A stretch of DNA of 64,000 nucleotides from Zopfochytrium polystomum (lineage: Eukaryota; Chytridiomycota; Chytridiomycetes; Chytridiales; Chytridiaceae): contig JAIVFJ010000093.1 of assembly GCA_025765615.1 (NCBI GenBank), positions 62,001 to 126,000 of the forward strand, read 5' to 3'. This document shows, piece by piece, positions 33,798 to 44,231 of the stretch; positions within the stretch are counted from its first letter, which is position 1, and the number at the start of each line of letters is the position of its first letter. Made by a program: the position numbers and the translations under genes. The notes under the pieces were generated by a model, which searched no databases, was not told the origin of the DNA, and saw only the letters and a program-made list of their open reading frames with translations.

Positions 33798-36700
33798 ATG
33801 GACACCCCGTTCGCTGTCGCCACCGCCGCCGCCGCCGCCGTCACCGCCGGCACCGCCGGCGAGGGTCAGCTCGATGATGGAAAGCGGGGGACTCCAACTG
33901 CTGCTCATCCCGCACCTCCCGCACCTCCTCAAAAATCCCCGCCCCCGTCTACTACTGCGCCGCCGTACTCACTACCGCCTTCCCGGGTCGTCCTCCTCGC
34001 CTCCCTCGCCGTGGCCTCCATCTTCGCGGTCGCCGGGTGCCGCGTTCTAGGACCCCTCGTTTTTCCCGCTGTGGGCGGCGGCGGCGATGGCCGCAGCAGC
34101 AACGGCTTCCTCACTGCAGATGGCGCAAGAGCCGCTGCAGTCGATTTTCTGTCGCAGATCTCCCTGCCTCCCCTTGTGCGCGTCGGCTCGGTCGCCTCTG
34201 CGTCAACGAACTCGGCCTCGGCCCCTGCCGACGAAGAGAAATCGTCAAAGTTGAACGACGTCCTCTCAGCAGCAAGTCTTGATTATGACTGGCATATGAA
34301 ATCGTATATTGACCTCAGCGGTGGCGGTCGCGACGCCTTTGTGGCATACCAGGACTCGAGCGACTACATTGCTCCCTTCCGGAAATGGACCGTCCGCGTT
34401 TTCCGCGAACTTGAGTTCGAGGAATCGGTGGTCTCGCTCGCCGTCGACGGACACCCGGTTTCGTTTCACGCGACCCTGAACGAGTCGACGGTCCTCCCGG
34501 ACTTGAGCAAGAAGCAAGCCGTCAAGTCGGCCAGGGCGTTCCTGGCCGAGCGCTTCCCCCGATGGGCGACGCTGAACCTCACAGTGGCCAGCCACTCGCA
34601 GAAGCGCGTGTCGCCGTCCAACCGGCGGGAGCACACGCTGGTATTCAAGGACGACTCTGTGAAGGTGGCCGACGCCCCGTTGATGGTTGTTGCTACTGTC
34701 TCGGGGAATATTGTGTCGACCGTGGATCCCTATTTCCAAATCCCGCCCGATTTCCATCTCAGATTTTCTCGCATGCGCGCGAGCAACAAACACATCGAGG
34801 GCATCTCCCGCCTGTTTCTCAATGTTGCGAAATCCGTCGCCATGACGGGAGCTGTGTGGTATCTAATTGGGACTAATTCATTGCGATTGAAACTTGCGGT
34901 TCGCATTTCATTAGTGTACACCCTCTTGGTGCTGGCAGACAGTTTGAATGGATTCGACAAAATTTGGTTATTTTACGACACGTCGGTTTCCCGTCTCACG
35001 TTCCTGACCAGAAGGACGATGCAGTCGCTTGTGGCTGCTTTTCTGGTTCCATTCGACATCATATTGAACGTCAGTGTTGCAGACGGATTGACCGGGCTGG
35101 CTTTCCCTCGGCTACCCGCTTTATCCAGCATTCTAGGATCTCTTGTGAAAGGTCGACCTCATCCGTTGGCTGCCGAGCAGATTTTTGTTGCATCGGCTTT
35201 GGTTCCACTCCAACTTTTGTACGTCTATGCGTTCTATGGTTTTACTACTCGCCACTTTGGGTTCTGGGTTCCGACAGTAGCAGTGACCGACGCTGCGGCC
35301 ATCTCAACCTTCTTCCCGGGACTTAGCACGCTCCGTCGCGCGACTTCGGCGGGATTGCAAGAGGAACTCCTTTTTCGCGCCGTGTTTATTGCTGGTTTTA
35401 CTCTTTGCGGAAACTATTTTCGCAGACGAAAGGCTTTCTTCGTTCTCGGATTCATCGTGCAGGCGTTGGTCTTTGGCGGCGCTCACGCTGGCTATGCGAC
35501 GCAACCCAGTTATGCAAGGGTTATCGAGCTTTTCGTTCCGTCGATGGTTTTTGGATGGCTCTACGTTCGATACGGACTGCTTGCGTGCTTTTTGACTCAC
35601 TTTCAATACGACCTCGTCCTCATGGCGGCCCCATATTTCGGAGCAGACTCCGGACGCTTTTGGGGGAGCCAACTCTTTATCATCATTTTCACGGTGGGAC
35701 CGGTCCTCTTGTGCCTTCCAAGCTTGGTATCTGCGATTCGGGGCAAGTCGGCAAGCGCGATTCCTCCACTCAAGCCGTATTCGTATTTCAATGGAGATGA
35801 CTACTCGAGCGATACAAGCGACGACGCTGCCTCAGACAGTTGGCCTCTGCCGCGGATCCCACCTTCGAGAGTACTGCGTCGCTATGCTTTCCTCCTCGGC
35901 GCCACCTCTCTCATAGCCATCGCCTTGGTTCGGAACCCACGGATCACCGAGGTTCGCCCCACGCTGCACCTCTCCAAGCAGGACGCTTTGAAGGCTGCGC
36001 TAGACGTCCAGGCCAGTCTCAACCTCACTCACATGCTCAACGCAACTCGTTTTGCCATGTCCCTCGCGGACTCGCCCGCAGAGGAGGTCGCCAGTGCGGT
36101 GTCCATGTGGCTTGCGCTTGCCTTTTCCTCCAGCTCTAGTGGGATACCGGGGGCCCCGTGGTATACCGTCGCCCGCGTCCAAGATGACAGCAAATTGGTT
36201 TCATACTATTTGAATAGGTATGTTCATGGCTCGGCAGAACACGCAGGTTTGGATGTGAGACTGGCGGATGAGCCGTTCTTTGCGATCCCGGCTTGGGAAA
36301 TCACTACGAAGCACGTTTTCGATCTGGTTGGTTTCAAGTTTGCTTTTTCCTGGATGGCTGACATTTTTGGCTAATTTCCCTCAAGCCAAGCCAAGACGAA
36401 GCTGGTCAGGCCGAACAAAGGCCACAAAGTCTGTACGACGGGTCCGGCGAAGATGCTCACTCGTCTATCAACACCGAACTGCGTCGAAAGTCTGAGGAGT
36501 TTACAGTTTCCTTCGATCGGAACGGCCGTTTGATGAATCTCCACTACTCGGTTGGCGGGTCCGTTCCAGGAGCTCAGATGGAAGAGTCGGAGGCCATAGA
36601 GTTGGCCACTCTTTTCTTAACGTGCAGCTTCCCATCAGATGATACAGATCCTCCTTTTCAAGAAGCGGCCCCCCTGTGCAGCGGACTGGCTCTCTCGCCA

Positions 36701-38054
36701 GACGACCTTCGCCTGAAAACTACAGTTGCGTCGGATGGTCCCTCGCGGCGAGACTGGCACGTTCAATTCGAGAATCTTCGGTACGAAGGACTTCCAAAGG
36801 ACGCAAAACTGGTTCACACGATCTCCGTGTCAAATCACAAAGTCGTGGCGTATTTTTCGACTCTCGAGCAAACGCAAGCGTACAAAAAGAACGTCCGCGA
36901 CAGCCGAGCAGCCAACTCGTTGCCGTCGTCTGTTTTCTTTGCGATACGGGTGGTCTTTTCTGCAGGCATCCTTGGCTATATTTACTTACAAATCGTCAAC
37001 CACGGCCTGGACAGTCGGCTGTTCTGCGCCTTTTTTGCAGTCTGCCTCACAAGGGATGTGCTGGACGCGGTCGTCGGCGTTCCCGACACGATAAGCCAGG
37101 TCGTCGGTTTCAATCCCGTCAAGCCCCAGCTGCTCACCCTTCTTGCCAACAGCGCAGTGTCAGCAGTACTTCGAGCAACCTTCCTGGCCGTCGGTTCCTC
37201 CTTGGTCGTCGCACCCTTTGCTGTCGCAAACCGGCGGATGCGCCCCACAGCCGGAACAACGACCGTCTCCCTGCCGCGCGACCTGCCCGTCCTGGTAGCC
37301 CTCGCGGCCACCCTCGCCGGTTTCGACCACCTCCTCTTCGAATTCACAAGCACCTTCCTCCGCACCACCCCGGGCGCCTTTAACGTCGTGCCCTTCCACC
37401 TGCACCACGTCAACCCCGCCCGCCCCATCGCCGCCGCCATCGCGGCAGGCCGTTTCCTGCACGACATCGCGAGCGCCGGCTTCGCCCTCGCGATCCAGCA
37501 CTTTCTCGTCCACGTCGCGCGCCCGTCGTCGCCGTCGTCGTCGTCGACCACGGGGGTCGCGGGGTGGCTGGCACGCCCGCGTCCGCGAGCCGGCTGCGCT
37601 TGCCGCCTTCTTCCTGGTGTTCTACGCGTCAGACTTTAGCTCCAACGGGTCGGACGCCGACAGCGCGGGCGAGACCGCGCTGTTTGTGCTCCGCTCGACC
37701 GTCGCGTTTGTCGCGCCCGTGTTTGCAAAGTACTTTCTCGCCACCCGCCTCTGCGGCGTGGACGCGCTGCGCCTCGTCGTCCCGATGTACGGGGCGCTCA
37801 AGAGGTCGCTCGCTGTCGCGGAGTTTGCGTGGGCGCAGCGGGGCGCCGAGTCGGACGGCGGCGACGGTGTGCCGTGGCAAAGCTTGGCGGGCGAGGTCGC
37901 GAGCAGGTGGGCGGTCGCCGTTGCCGCCGTTTGGGTGCTGCACCGGTTCTTGCAGGTCGGCGTTGTGGATCACGTGGAGGACGGCGGAAGCGGTGGGCGC
38001 GAGGGGGCTGCGGGAGAGGGGAGTGGTGTGGGCGGAAAGGAAAAGGTGGAGTGA
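33798..38054 (+). CDS. Very large CPBP/CAAX-type intramembrane metalloprotease with an internally duplicated second half
   Basis: ATG 33798. Unit 1 (residues about 60-687) has an N-terminal TM after LPPSRV, a large extracytosolic region, then several TM helices carrying the protease motifs: EELLFR (Glu about 522-523, Arg about 527), FGGAHAGY (His about 563) and LTHFQYD (His about 601). This is the CPBP (Rce1-like) metal site. A short intron (about 36327-36385, AAG acceptor after a CTAAT branch-like sequence) restores the frame. Unit 2 starts again with IPPSRV (about 688) and repeats the order TM, extracytosolic region, polytopic domain to 38054, but I see no EExxxR or matching His residues. 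A +1 frame change near 37545-37570, in G-runs, is needed to join the last segment. Total is about 1,400 residues against roughly 200-350 for usual family members. Location is a membrane, probably ER or another endomembrane (inference). Confidence 0.75.
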
Positions 38055-38211
38055 AGGGGCAAAAAGTGGCGAAGTGGGGAACGTAATGTCGATGACTGCA
38101 CGCACAACTCACTAAATCTGTTTTAAAATGTATTCTCGTGGTGTGCAAGTTGAACATGCTTGAATCAAAGAAAGAACGAGGCGCTTTGAAAATCGGGGCA
38201 CTATGGAAGAA

Positions 38212-38285
38212 TGCTCTGTACAGGGATCGAACCTGTGACTTTAGCGTTATTAGCACTACACTCTAACCAACTGAGTTAACAGAGC
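38212..38285 (-). tRNA. tRNA-Ile (anticodon AAU)
   Basis: Reverse-complement folds into a full 74-nt cloverleaf. The acceptor stem GCTCTGT pairs with ACAGAGC, with discriminator A. The D arm is ACTC/GAGT and the anticodon stem TAGTG/CGCTA holds loop CTAATAA, so the anticodon is AAT. The T arm is ACAGG/CCTGT with TTCGATC. No intron. AAU (read as IAU) is the standard eukaryotic isoleucine tRNA. A TTTT run about 23 nt past the 3' end may act as a Pol III terminator. It lies about 160 bp beyond the convergent end of the protease gene. Confidence 0.95.
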
Positions 38286-38397
38286 TTATATTTCTCCGTT
38301 AGAGATATTACACATTATGATTTTTTCTGCATAACCTAGTCTGGGATTTTTTCATGCAGACAACTCAACGCTTTGCAAAAAGCTGCCACTGCCACAC

Positions 38398-39730
38398 ATG
38401 CGAAGACGCGGGATCCAAGGCCTCCAACAGCAGGCGCAAGCGAAGGTAAGCCGCTGTTGCGGAGGGGCCGAGGGAATCAATTCGGCGAGATCGGGACGCT
38501 GGATCGCCCTTGCTGGCACGATCATTGGCGGGATCGCACGGAGCGGCATGAGAAAGCGAGGGCACCTTTCCACTGCGCCACTTAATCTCTCTTCACACAA
38601 CTCACCTCCATCCATTGCAGGACCGATTCAACAGGGTCGGCGCCGAGCTGCAGGCGCAGCAGTTATCTGCGGTAAAGACCTCCCGTGGATCGCCTTCTCC
38701 ACCTCATCCAGGCGTCTCATCCATCCTCCCCTTACCCTCCGGTAGCTGCAATCCCAGCTCGAAACGTTCCGTACGCACCTCACCCGCTTCGCGACGGAGC
38801 ATCGGAAGGACATTCTGCGGGACCCGGCGTTCCGGTTGCACTTCCAGCGCATGTGCGACTCGATCGGGGTGGATCCGCTCGCGTGTGAGTCGTCGTTCGT
38901 CGGGCCTTCCCCACTACCCCTACCCCTTCCCTGTCATGGAGCCCAATCACAGTCCACACCCACCGTTGCCTGACCCAACGCGCACACTCCCCGCCACCCG
39001 CCCGACTGCCCACTCCCAAACGAAAAAAACCCGCCTCGCAACAATTCCCCCCACCCGCCAGCGAACAAAGGCTTCTGGGCGTCGGTGCTGGGCGTCGGCG
39101 ACTTTTACTACGACCTCGCGGTGCAGATTGCCGAGGCGTGCTTGGCGACACGGCCGACGAACGGCGGGGTGATGCCGATGGAGGATCTGCGGAGGATGCT
39201 GGCGCGGAGCGGGCGGGAGGCTTCAGAGTTGAGTTTGAGTGTTTTTGTTTTGTTTGTTTTTTTTGTTTTTTGTTTGTTTGGTTGACGGCCAACATCGGTC
39301 TTCTCATCCTGCCTTGCCCCACTCCAAAACAAACAAAATGCGCACAGAGACGACATTGAGCGCAGCGTGCGCGCGCTGGAGGGGCTGGGCGGCGGCTTCC
39401 AGGTGGTCGGCCTGGCCGGACGGAAGATGGTGGTTTCGGTGCCCAAGGAGCTGGACGAAGGGCTCGGGGTGGTGCTGGCAGCGGCAGAGGCGCGAGGCGG
39501 GTTTGTGACGGTGCAAGGGCTCGTTGAGCAGCACGGGTGGGAGTCCGAGCGGGCCTTGACCGTGCTGGTAAAGTACAGAGGGCTCGTGCTGCTGAAAAAT
39601 CTTACTCTTTCCCCCGTTTTCTTCTACCCAGATGCGCCTGCTGCAGGACGGCATTTGCTGGATCGACGAGCAGGCATCGCCAGAGCCCGACCAGTACTGG
39701 GTGGTGTCTTTTTTCAATCTGGCTTCATGA
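38398..39730 (+). CDS. SNF8: ESCRT-II subunit SNF8/VPS22 (EAP30), six exons
   Basis: Exons 38398-38445, 38621-38671, 38746-38884, 39062-39227, 39348-39567 and 39632-39730 join in phase to 240 residues (human SNF8 is 258). The start MRRRGIQGLQ matches the conserved EAP30 N-terminus. The helical region reads FRTHLTRFATEHRKDILRDPAFRLHF-type sequence followed by VDPLASNKGFW and LGVGDFYYDLAVQIAEACL, diagnostic of this family. The two C-terminal winged-helix regions follow (NGGVMPMEDLRRML; GFVTVQGLVEQHGWESERALTVL; LLQDGICWIDEQ). With VPS25 and VPS36 it forms the Y-shaped ESCRT-II complex, which links ESCRT-I to ESCRT-III during multivesicular body sorting at endosomes. Introns are 62-177 bp with GTAAG-type donors. 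Confidence 0.95.
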
Positions 39731-40113
39731 TTGTGCTGCGAACCTCTGCCGCAGATCACTGTCAACTTAGAAGATCGGACGCTTGCTCTCACAATCTCGC
39801 AATTAACCGTTTGTTTTGCCGAACATAGGTGGGGGGACGAACAAGCAATACAATTGTCGAACAGCATATAATGCAACGTGGAATGTGTGAACAGGAAGTA
39901 TCACACGATGTAAAGATAAACTTTCAACCCCCACGACGTTAACGTAACGGGAAATGGTGTTGAAACAACAGGTAGTCCGATGCATCGCAAAAGTTCTCGT
40001 GATTATAGCCAATACTAGTGGCCATAGCAGACACGCACACACCCACGCACACACACACACATACACACAGACGTACGCACAAATATCCAATCAGCAACGA
40101 GATGCCGCACTCG
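39731..40113. other. Convergent intergenic region with a (CA)n tract
   Basis: Short 3' flanks of SNF8 and the dsRNA-binding gene. A CA repeat runs from about 40030 to 40076. No further coding signal. Confidence 0.7.
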
Positions 40114-41109
40114 TCATGCTCTGAAAATCTGCTCCAACGCGACTCGGGCAGCCTCTGCCTTCCCTCCTTGCAATGTGTTTGCCAGCTCTTGGCCGACAAA
40201 AACCATCTCGTTTCCCTCGGCTGGTTGGCCTGGCCACCAGGGACTCTTGCGCAAGCGTACTTCAACAAGGAAAAGGGGCTGGTGGGACGGACCCTCCTTC
40301 CGGACGACGGAGTAAAGCGGGGGCGGGAGACCGTTTTTCTGCGCGTGCTCGTTGAGAAGGGAGATTGTAGCCGTGGAGGCCTTTGCGTGCGGTTGGGCAG
40401 CTGGGGTTTTGGGAGCGTCGACGGCGGTGGAGGCGTAGACGGCGGCGGGTGTGCCGGTGAGAGCGGCCGCCGCCGCCGCTGGGGGGGCGGCGGAGGTTGC
40501 TGTTGTGCCGACAAACTCGTGGACGAGGAGTTGGATGGCGTCTTTTCGGAGTTTCCAAGTTTGCGCTGCATTATCGAGGTCGGCTTCGGGGGTGAGTTGG
40601 GGCTCTTCGAGGAGGCCCAGCTGGACCAATGCAGTGTAGGCGGCGAGGGAGCGGGCGTCCTTCATGTTCTTGGCGCCGTGCGGGCTTTCAAACGTTCTGC
40701 CCATGATGGTGACGGCGCAGCGGAAGAAAGGGGTGTTGTTGAGAACGCATCCGCTTTCGATGGTCAAATAGTCGGGATGGCCGAGGAAGGCGCCTTGAAC
40801 GCAGTTGTGCAGGACGAGCGTGGCGGGCGGTTGCGGGAGCTTTCCCAGCGGGTTCGATCCCTGTTCTGCCGCGGTCGCCGACCGAGTCGGGGACGAAACG
40901 GAGGCAGTCAGCGTCGTGGACGCGGTCCACACCTCCGTGCCGCTAGGCAACATCTCGATCATCAGCTCAGGTTTTTCGGGTGCGGCAGCAGCAGCAGGAG
41001 CAGCGATTAGTCCGTCGCCGTCGCCGCCGCGGCCGCCGCCGTCTCCTTCCTGAATCGGCGACGTGGCCGGGGCGGTGGCAGGTGTGGACGTCGTCGTCGG
41101 GGCTGTCAT
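40114..41109 (-). CDS. Protein with two double-stranded RNA-binding domains
   Basis: Single exon of 331 residues from ATG 41107-41109 (an upstream frame extension has no ATG). Residues 1-90 are low complexity. dsRBD 1 (about 97-168) has the alpha-beta-beta-beta-alpha pattern: FFRCAVTIMGRTFES strands and the NMKDARSLAAYTALVQLGL basic helix. Residues 195-245 are Ala/Pro-rich. dsRBD 2 (about 250-329) has ISLLNEHAQKNGLPPPLYS, then LFLVEVRL and GGKAEAARVALEQI. No catalytic domain (RNase III, deaminase, helicase) is present, so it is an adaptor-type dsRNA-binding protein. A partner role in RNA silencing or another dsRNA pathway is possible but not shown here. It is divergent from the RING gene at 41223, 113 bp away. 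Confidence 0.85.
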   Translation of the reverse strand: MTAPTTTSTPATAPATSPIQEGDGGGRGGDGDGLIAAPAAAAAPEKPELMIEMLPSGTEVWTASTTLTASVSSPTRSATAAEQGSNPLGKLPQPPATLVLHNCVQGAFLGHPDYLTIESGCVLNNTPFFRCAVTIMGRTFESPHGAKNMKDARSLAAYTALVQLGLLEEPQLTPEADLDNAAQTWKLRKDAIQLLVHEFVGTTATSAAPPAAAAAALTGTPAAVYASTAVDAPKTPAAQPHAKASTATISLLNEHAQKNGLPPPLYSVVRKEGPSHQPLFLVEVRLRKSPWWPGQPAEGNEMVFVGQELANTLQGGKAEAARVALEQIFRA

Positions 41110-41222
41110 GGCGGGATTGTTGCTGCGCAACGAGAACAAACAGGGTGATGCTCGGTTGGTTCAGTTGAACCGCGTCACCCAGAAATTGCTTGACGTGTCG
41201 ACACCGGATCCGAGAAGGGCAC
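41110..41222. promoter_or_regulatory. Compact bidirectional promoter
   Basis: Only 113 bp separate the start codons of the minus-strand dsRNA-binding gene and the plus-strand RING/TRAF-like gene, so both core promoters and 5' leaders must lie here or overlap the neighbouring coding DNA. No TATA box or other named site was recognised. Confidence 0.5.
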
Positions 41223-42397
41223 ATGAACGCACGGTCTGCTGGGGCGAATGCCACCGCCGCCGCCGGCGACCTGGCCAGCGCCTTCACCTACACCGGACCG
41301 CCGCCGCCTCCAGCGACGGGGAACGTCCCCGAGCAGCTGCTGTGCGGCATTGCCACGACGTGCTCACGGACCCGAGGCGCCTGCTTCCCTGCAACCACAC
41401 CTTCTGCGGCGAGTGCGTCGAAAGCTGGCAGCGCCACCACCACAACCAACAACAGCAAAGCCGGCGCGGCGCCGACGAAGCCACCGCCGCCGGCGCCTCG
41501 TGCCCGCTGGATCGCACCCCGATCCAGGCGACCGCCGCCGCAGACCCCATCGTCGCAAGCCTTCTCTCGGTGCTGCCGGTCGTCTGCAACGTCTGCGGTT
41601 TCCGCGGGGACCGCGGCCAGCACCTGGCTGTCGACAACCGCCACCCGCGCTGCAAGGCGCTGCCGTGCGAGCACGTGAAGGATTGCGGGTTTGTGGGGTA
41701 CTCTGCCGAGGAGCTCGTCGCCCACGTCCGCGACGCGCACGAATTTGAATGCGCAATGTGCGGGTGCTGGTTGCTTGGCAAGGACGACATCAGGTTGCAC
41801 AGGGACAGGTGCTTCGACCCGATCCCGGGAGTGCGCCTAGGCATGTCCCCGTCAGAGGTATTTAGTAAACGCTCCACTCGCATGCCGGCCCTGCCGCAGA
41901 ACTCACGCCCCCATTCTTTCCCCCATACCAAATCCAAAAAAAAAAAAAATAAAATAAAGGTGTACGTGACCCTCTTCCCTGACACCGAACCCGCCATCCG
42001 CACGGACTGGCCGGCGCTCCCGATCGCAAGCGAAGTGCGCAACTGCGAGTGCCGCTACTTTTGGTTCCCACTGTCGAAATTCGAGGGCGCGGCGCTGCAC
42101 CCGCGGCTGCGGGCGTGCCTGCCGGTCGACACGTACATCTGCTTCCTGTTCCACCCGACGGCGGGGCTCGCGGTGATATCGGTGCGGTCGCAGGACCCGG
42201 CGCTTCTGCGGAGGTTTGGCGAGGTGACGGGGCTGAGGGCACCGAGCAAAGGTCGGTCGGTCGTGCACGACCACTTTGCCGGCGCGCCGAGGCTGGTGTG
42301 GTGGGTGTACATGGGGTGGGTGAAGCTGGATAATGGGTTCGTTATTGTCGAGTTTGTGAACCCGGAAGCGCGGGCTGCAGAATGGGCGTGTGTATGA
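41223..42397 (+). CDS. RING plus TRAF-type zinc-finger protein, with an apparent one-base deletion in the RING
   Basis: ATG 41223 opens MNARSAGANA and runs to QLLCGI. The continuation CHDVLTDPRRLLPCNHTFCGECVESW lies one frame away: GGCATTGCCACGAC would need one more base to read CGICHDVL. With that base restored the RING is complete, ending SCPLDR, the CPxD form seen in TRAF proteins. Next come Cys/His clusters VCNVCGFRG, CEHVKDCGF and FECAMCGCW...HRDRC, resembling TRAF-type zinc fingers. An intron (41858-41959, GTATTT...AAAG) is in phase. The C-terminal exon encodes about 145 residues (VTLFPDTEP...YFWFPLSKFEG...WWVYMGWVKLDN) that could be a beta-rich TRAF/MATH-like domain, unconfirmed. E3 ubiquitin ligase activity is inferred from the RING. 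Confidence 0.65.
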
Positions 42398-42749
42398 ACT
42401 CTAGAAACGTTTTGTTGGAGGACAGGATTAAGGGGTGGGGTTGGGGTTTCCAAGCAGAGTGTATTAAATGCGTCCCCCCATTTAACAAAGTTGTTACGTG
42501 AGCCCACGGCTGGGGGCAGGACAATATTATTGCTACAACAACCGCCCGAAACTATCCGTCGTGCGTTAAGGTGCATTAATGCGTGGATGGAAACTGGAAG
42601 ATACAGAAGAAGAGGTGGATAATGATATTTTGCAACAGGGGGGAAGAATTGATTTCCCGTCCCAATCTCGACTCTACCAGGAAACCCGTTTTCTCTCTGG
42701 CCCATTGGTGCGTTTTGCGTGCAAGCAGAAGAGCGGCGAAGGTGAACTT

Positions 42750-42765
42750 GTCTCTCTCTCCTCTC

Positions 42766-42797
<32 letters not shown>

Positions 42798-42808
42798 CTC
42801 TCACCTCT

Positions 42809-42903
<95 letters not shown>

Positions 42904-42940
42904 CTCTCTCTGCTCTCTGCTTCTCTCTCTCTCTTTTGTG
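42750..42940. repeat. (CT)n microsatellite, about 190 bp
   Basis: CT repeat broken by occasional CCTC or TGCT units, between the RING/TRAF-like gene and the surface protein gene. Nothing else coding is seen between 42398 and 43421; a weak ATAAATA box lies about 100 bp upstream of 43422. Confidence 0.9.
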
Positions 42941-43235
42941 TTTCTCCGAGTAGGACACGCGTGATGGGTGTATTCATTTTTCATTTCGTTTCTCCTTTTT
43001 CTATTTTTCATTTTTGTTATCTTTTTCGCTCTTGCGACTCTTTTTTCCAATCTTGAACGACAGTGATTGGACACACACACAGAACATACACAAACCCACG
43101 CGCGTTTAATTTCACGAAATTGCAGCGGAACCGAAGACGCCGCCACACAAGAAAAGAGCAAGGTTTTCATTTCGGCCGACACACACACCACAGCCACAAA
43201 CGAATCAGTATCGGGTTGTTGTTATAGGGGAAGAG

Positions 43236-43271
<36 letters not shown>
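43236..43271. repeat. Poly(A) tract of 36 bases
   Basis: Uninterrupted A run on the plus strand, about 150 bp upstream of the ATG at 43422. Confidence 0.9.
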
Positions 43272-43273
<2 letters not shown>

Positions 43274-43421
43274 ACTTCCGCGTGCCCGGTTTTGGTGGGG
43301 TACGCAAGGGGGATAAATATTCCCAGAGGGGAATGAAAAAAAGCAACCAGCCCACACCGGCACACTCTCTCAAGCTCGCTCGCAAAACCCTTGCTTCTAC
43401 ACACAGACACCCCCACCCTCC

Positions 43422-44231
43422 ATGACTCTGTCGCTGCCGAAACCAACTAAACACGCCCGAATGCGCAAACCAGCGGGCCCCCACCGCACCCTCCCCCTCC
43501 TCCTCCTCCTCGTCCTCGCCGGGCCGGCGCTCCTGGCCCCGACCCTCGCCGCCGTTTACCCACAGCCATCCGCGACGCCAGACTCCCTCCTATCGGCGGA
43601 AGTGTCCGCGAACGTGGACGTCGACATTGACGGCGGCGGCGGCGGATACGTCGGCGGCGGCCTCGGCGGCGTGCTGACGGCGGTAGAAAACGAGGTCGAG
43701 AACGAGGTGAACGAGGTGCACTCCAAGCTGTCGTCGCTCCTGCATCACACGTGGACGACGACGACCAAAAAGACGACCACCACCACCACCACCAAGACGT
43801 GGACTACGACGGCGACGACGACGACAACCAAGCCGTCGACGGTGGTGGCGGCGACGACCACGTTCGGAGCGTCGTCGTCGTCGTCGTCGTCGTTCTCGTC
43901 GTTCTCGTCGTTTTCGTCGTTTTCGTCGTTTTCGTCGTCGACCAAGGCCGTGACGACGCTGCCGACTAAGACGGCGACGACGACCGCTGCAACAGCCACC
44001 GCCACCGTGACGGCGACGACGGTGCGCGCGACGCAGTCGTCGTCGTCGTCGTCGGTCAAGACCCTGACGGTGACGACGACAACGTCTACCGCGCCTGTTG
44101 TGCCAAAGCCGACGGTGCTCGTGAGCGGCGCGGCGGCGGCGGGGACCCGCGCAAGACCCGGCGTCGCTGCGCTCGCGGCGGCGGCGGCGGCTGCGGCGGG
44201 GGCGGCGACGTTGGCCGCCGCCTGGCTTTGA
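43422..44231 (+). CDS. Ser/Thr-rich putative GPI-anchored cell-surface protein
   Basis: Single exon of 269 residues from ATG 43422. A basic N-terminus leads to a Leu-rich signal peptide (TLPLLLLLVLAGPALLA) with a likely cleavage after PTLAA. The mature part begins with acidic and Gly-rich sequence and a short helical ENEVENEVNEVHSKL stretch. About 150 residues of Thr-, Ser- and Ser-Phe repeats (SSFSSFSSF) follow, likely heavily O-glycosylated. The end has a small-residue cleavage site (SGAAAAG), a spacer and an Ala/Leu-rich hydrophobic tail to the stop, the GPI-signal layout. The function is presumably cell-wall or coat related (inference from composition). Confidence 0.7.
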   Translation: MTLSLPKPTKHARMRKPAGPHRTLPLLLLLVLAGPALLAPTLAAVYPQPSATPDSLLSAEVSANVDVDIDGGGGGYVGGGLGGVLTAVENEVENEVNEVHSKLSSLLHHTWTTTTKKTTTTTTTKTWTTTATTTTTKPSTVVAATTTFGASSSSSSSFSSFSSFSSFSSFSSSTKAVTTLPTKTATTTAATATATVTATTVRATQSSSSSSVKTLTVTTTTSTAPVVPKPTVLVSGAAAAGTRARPGVAALAAAAAAAAGAATLAAAWL

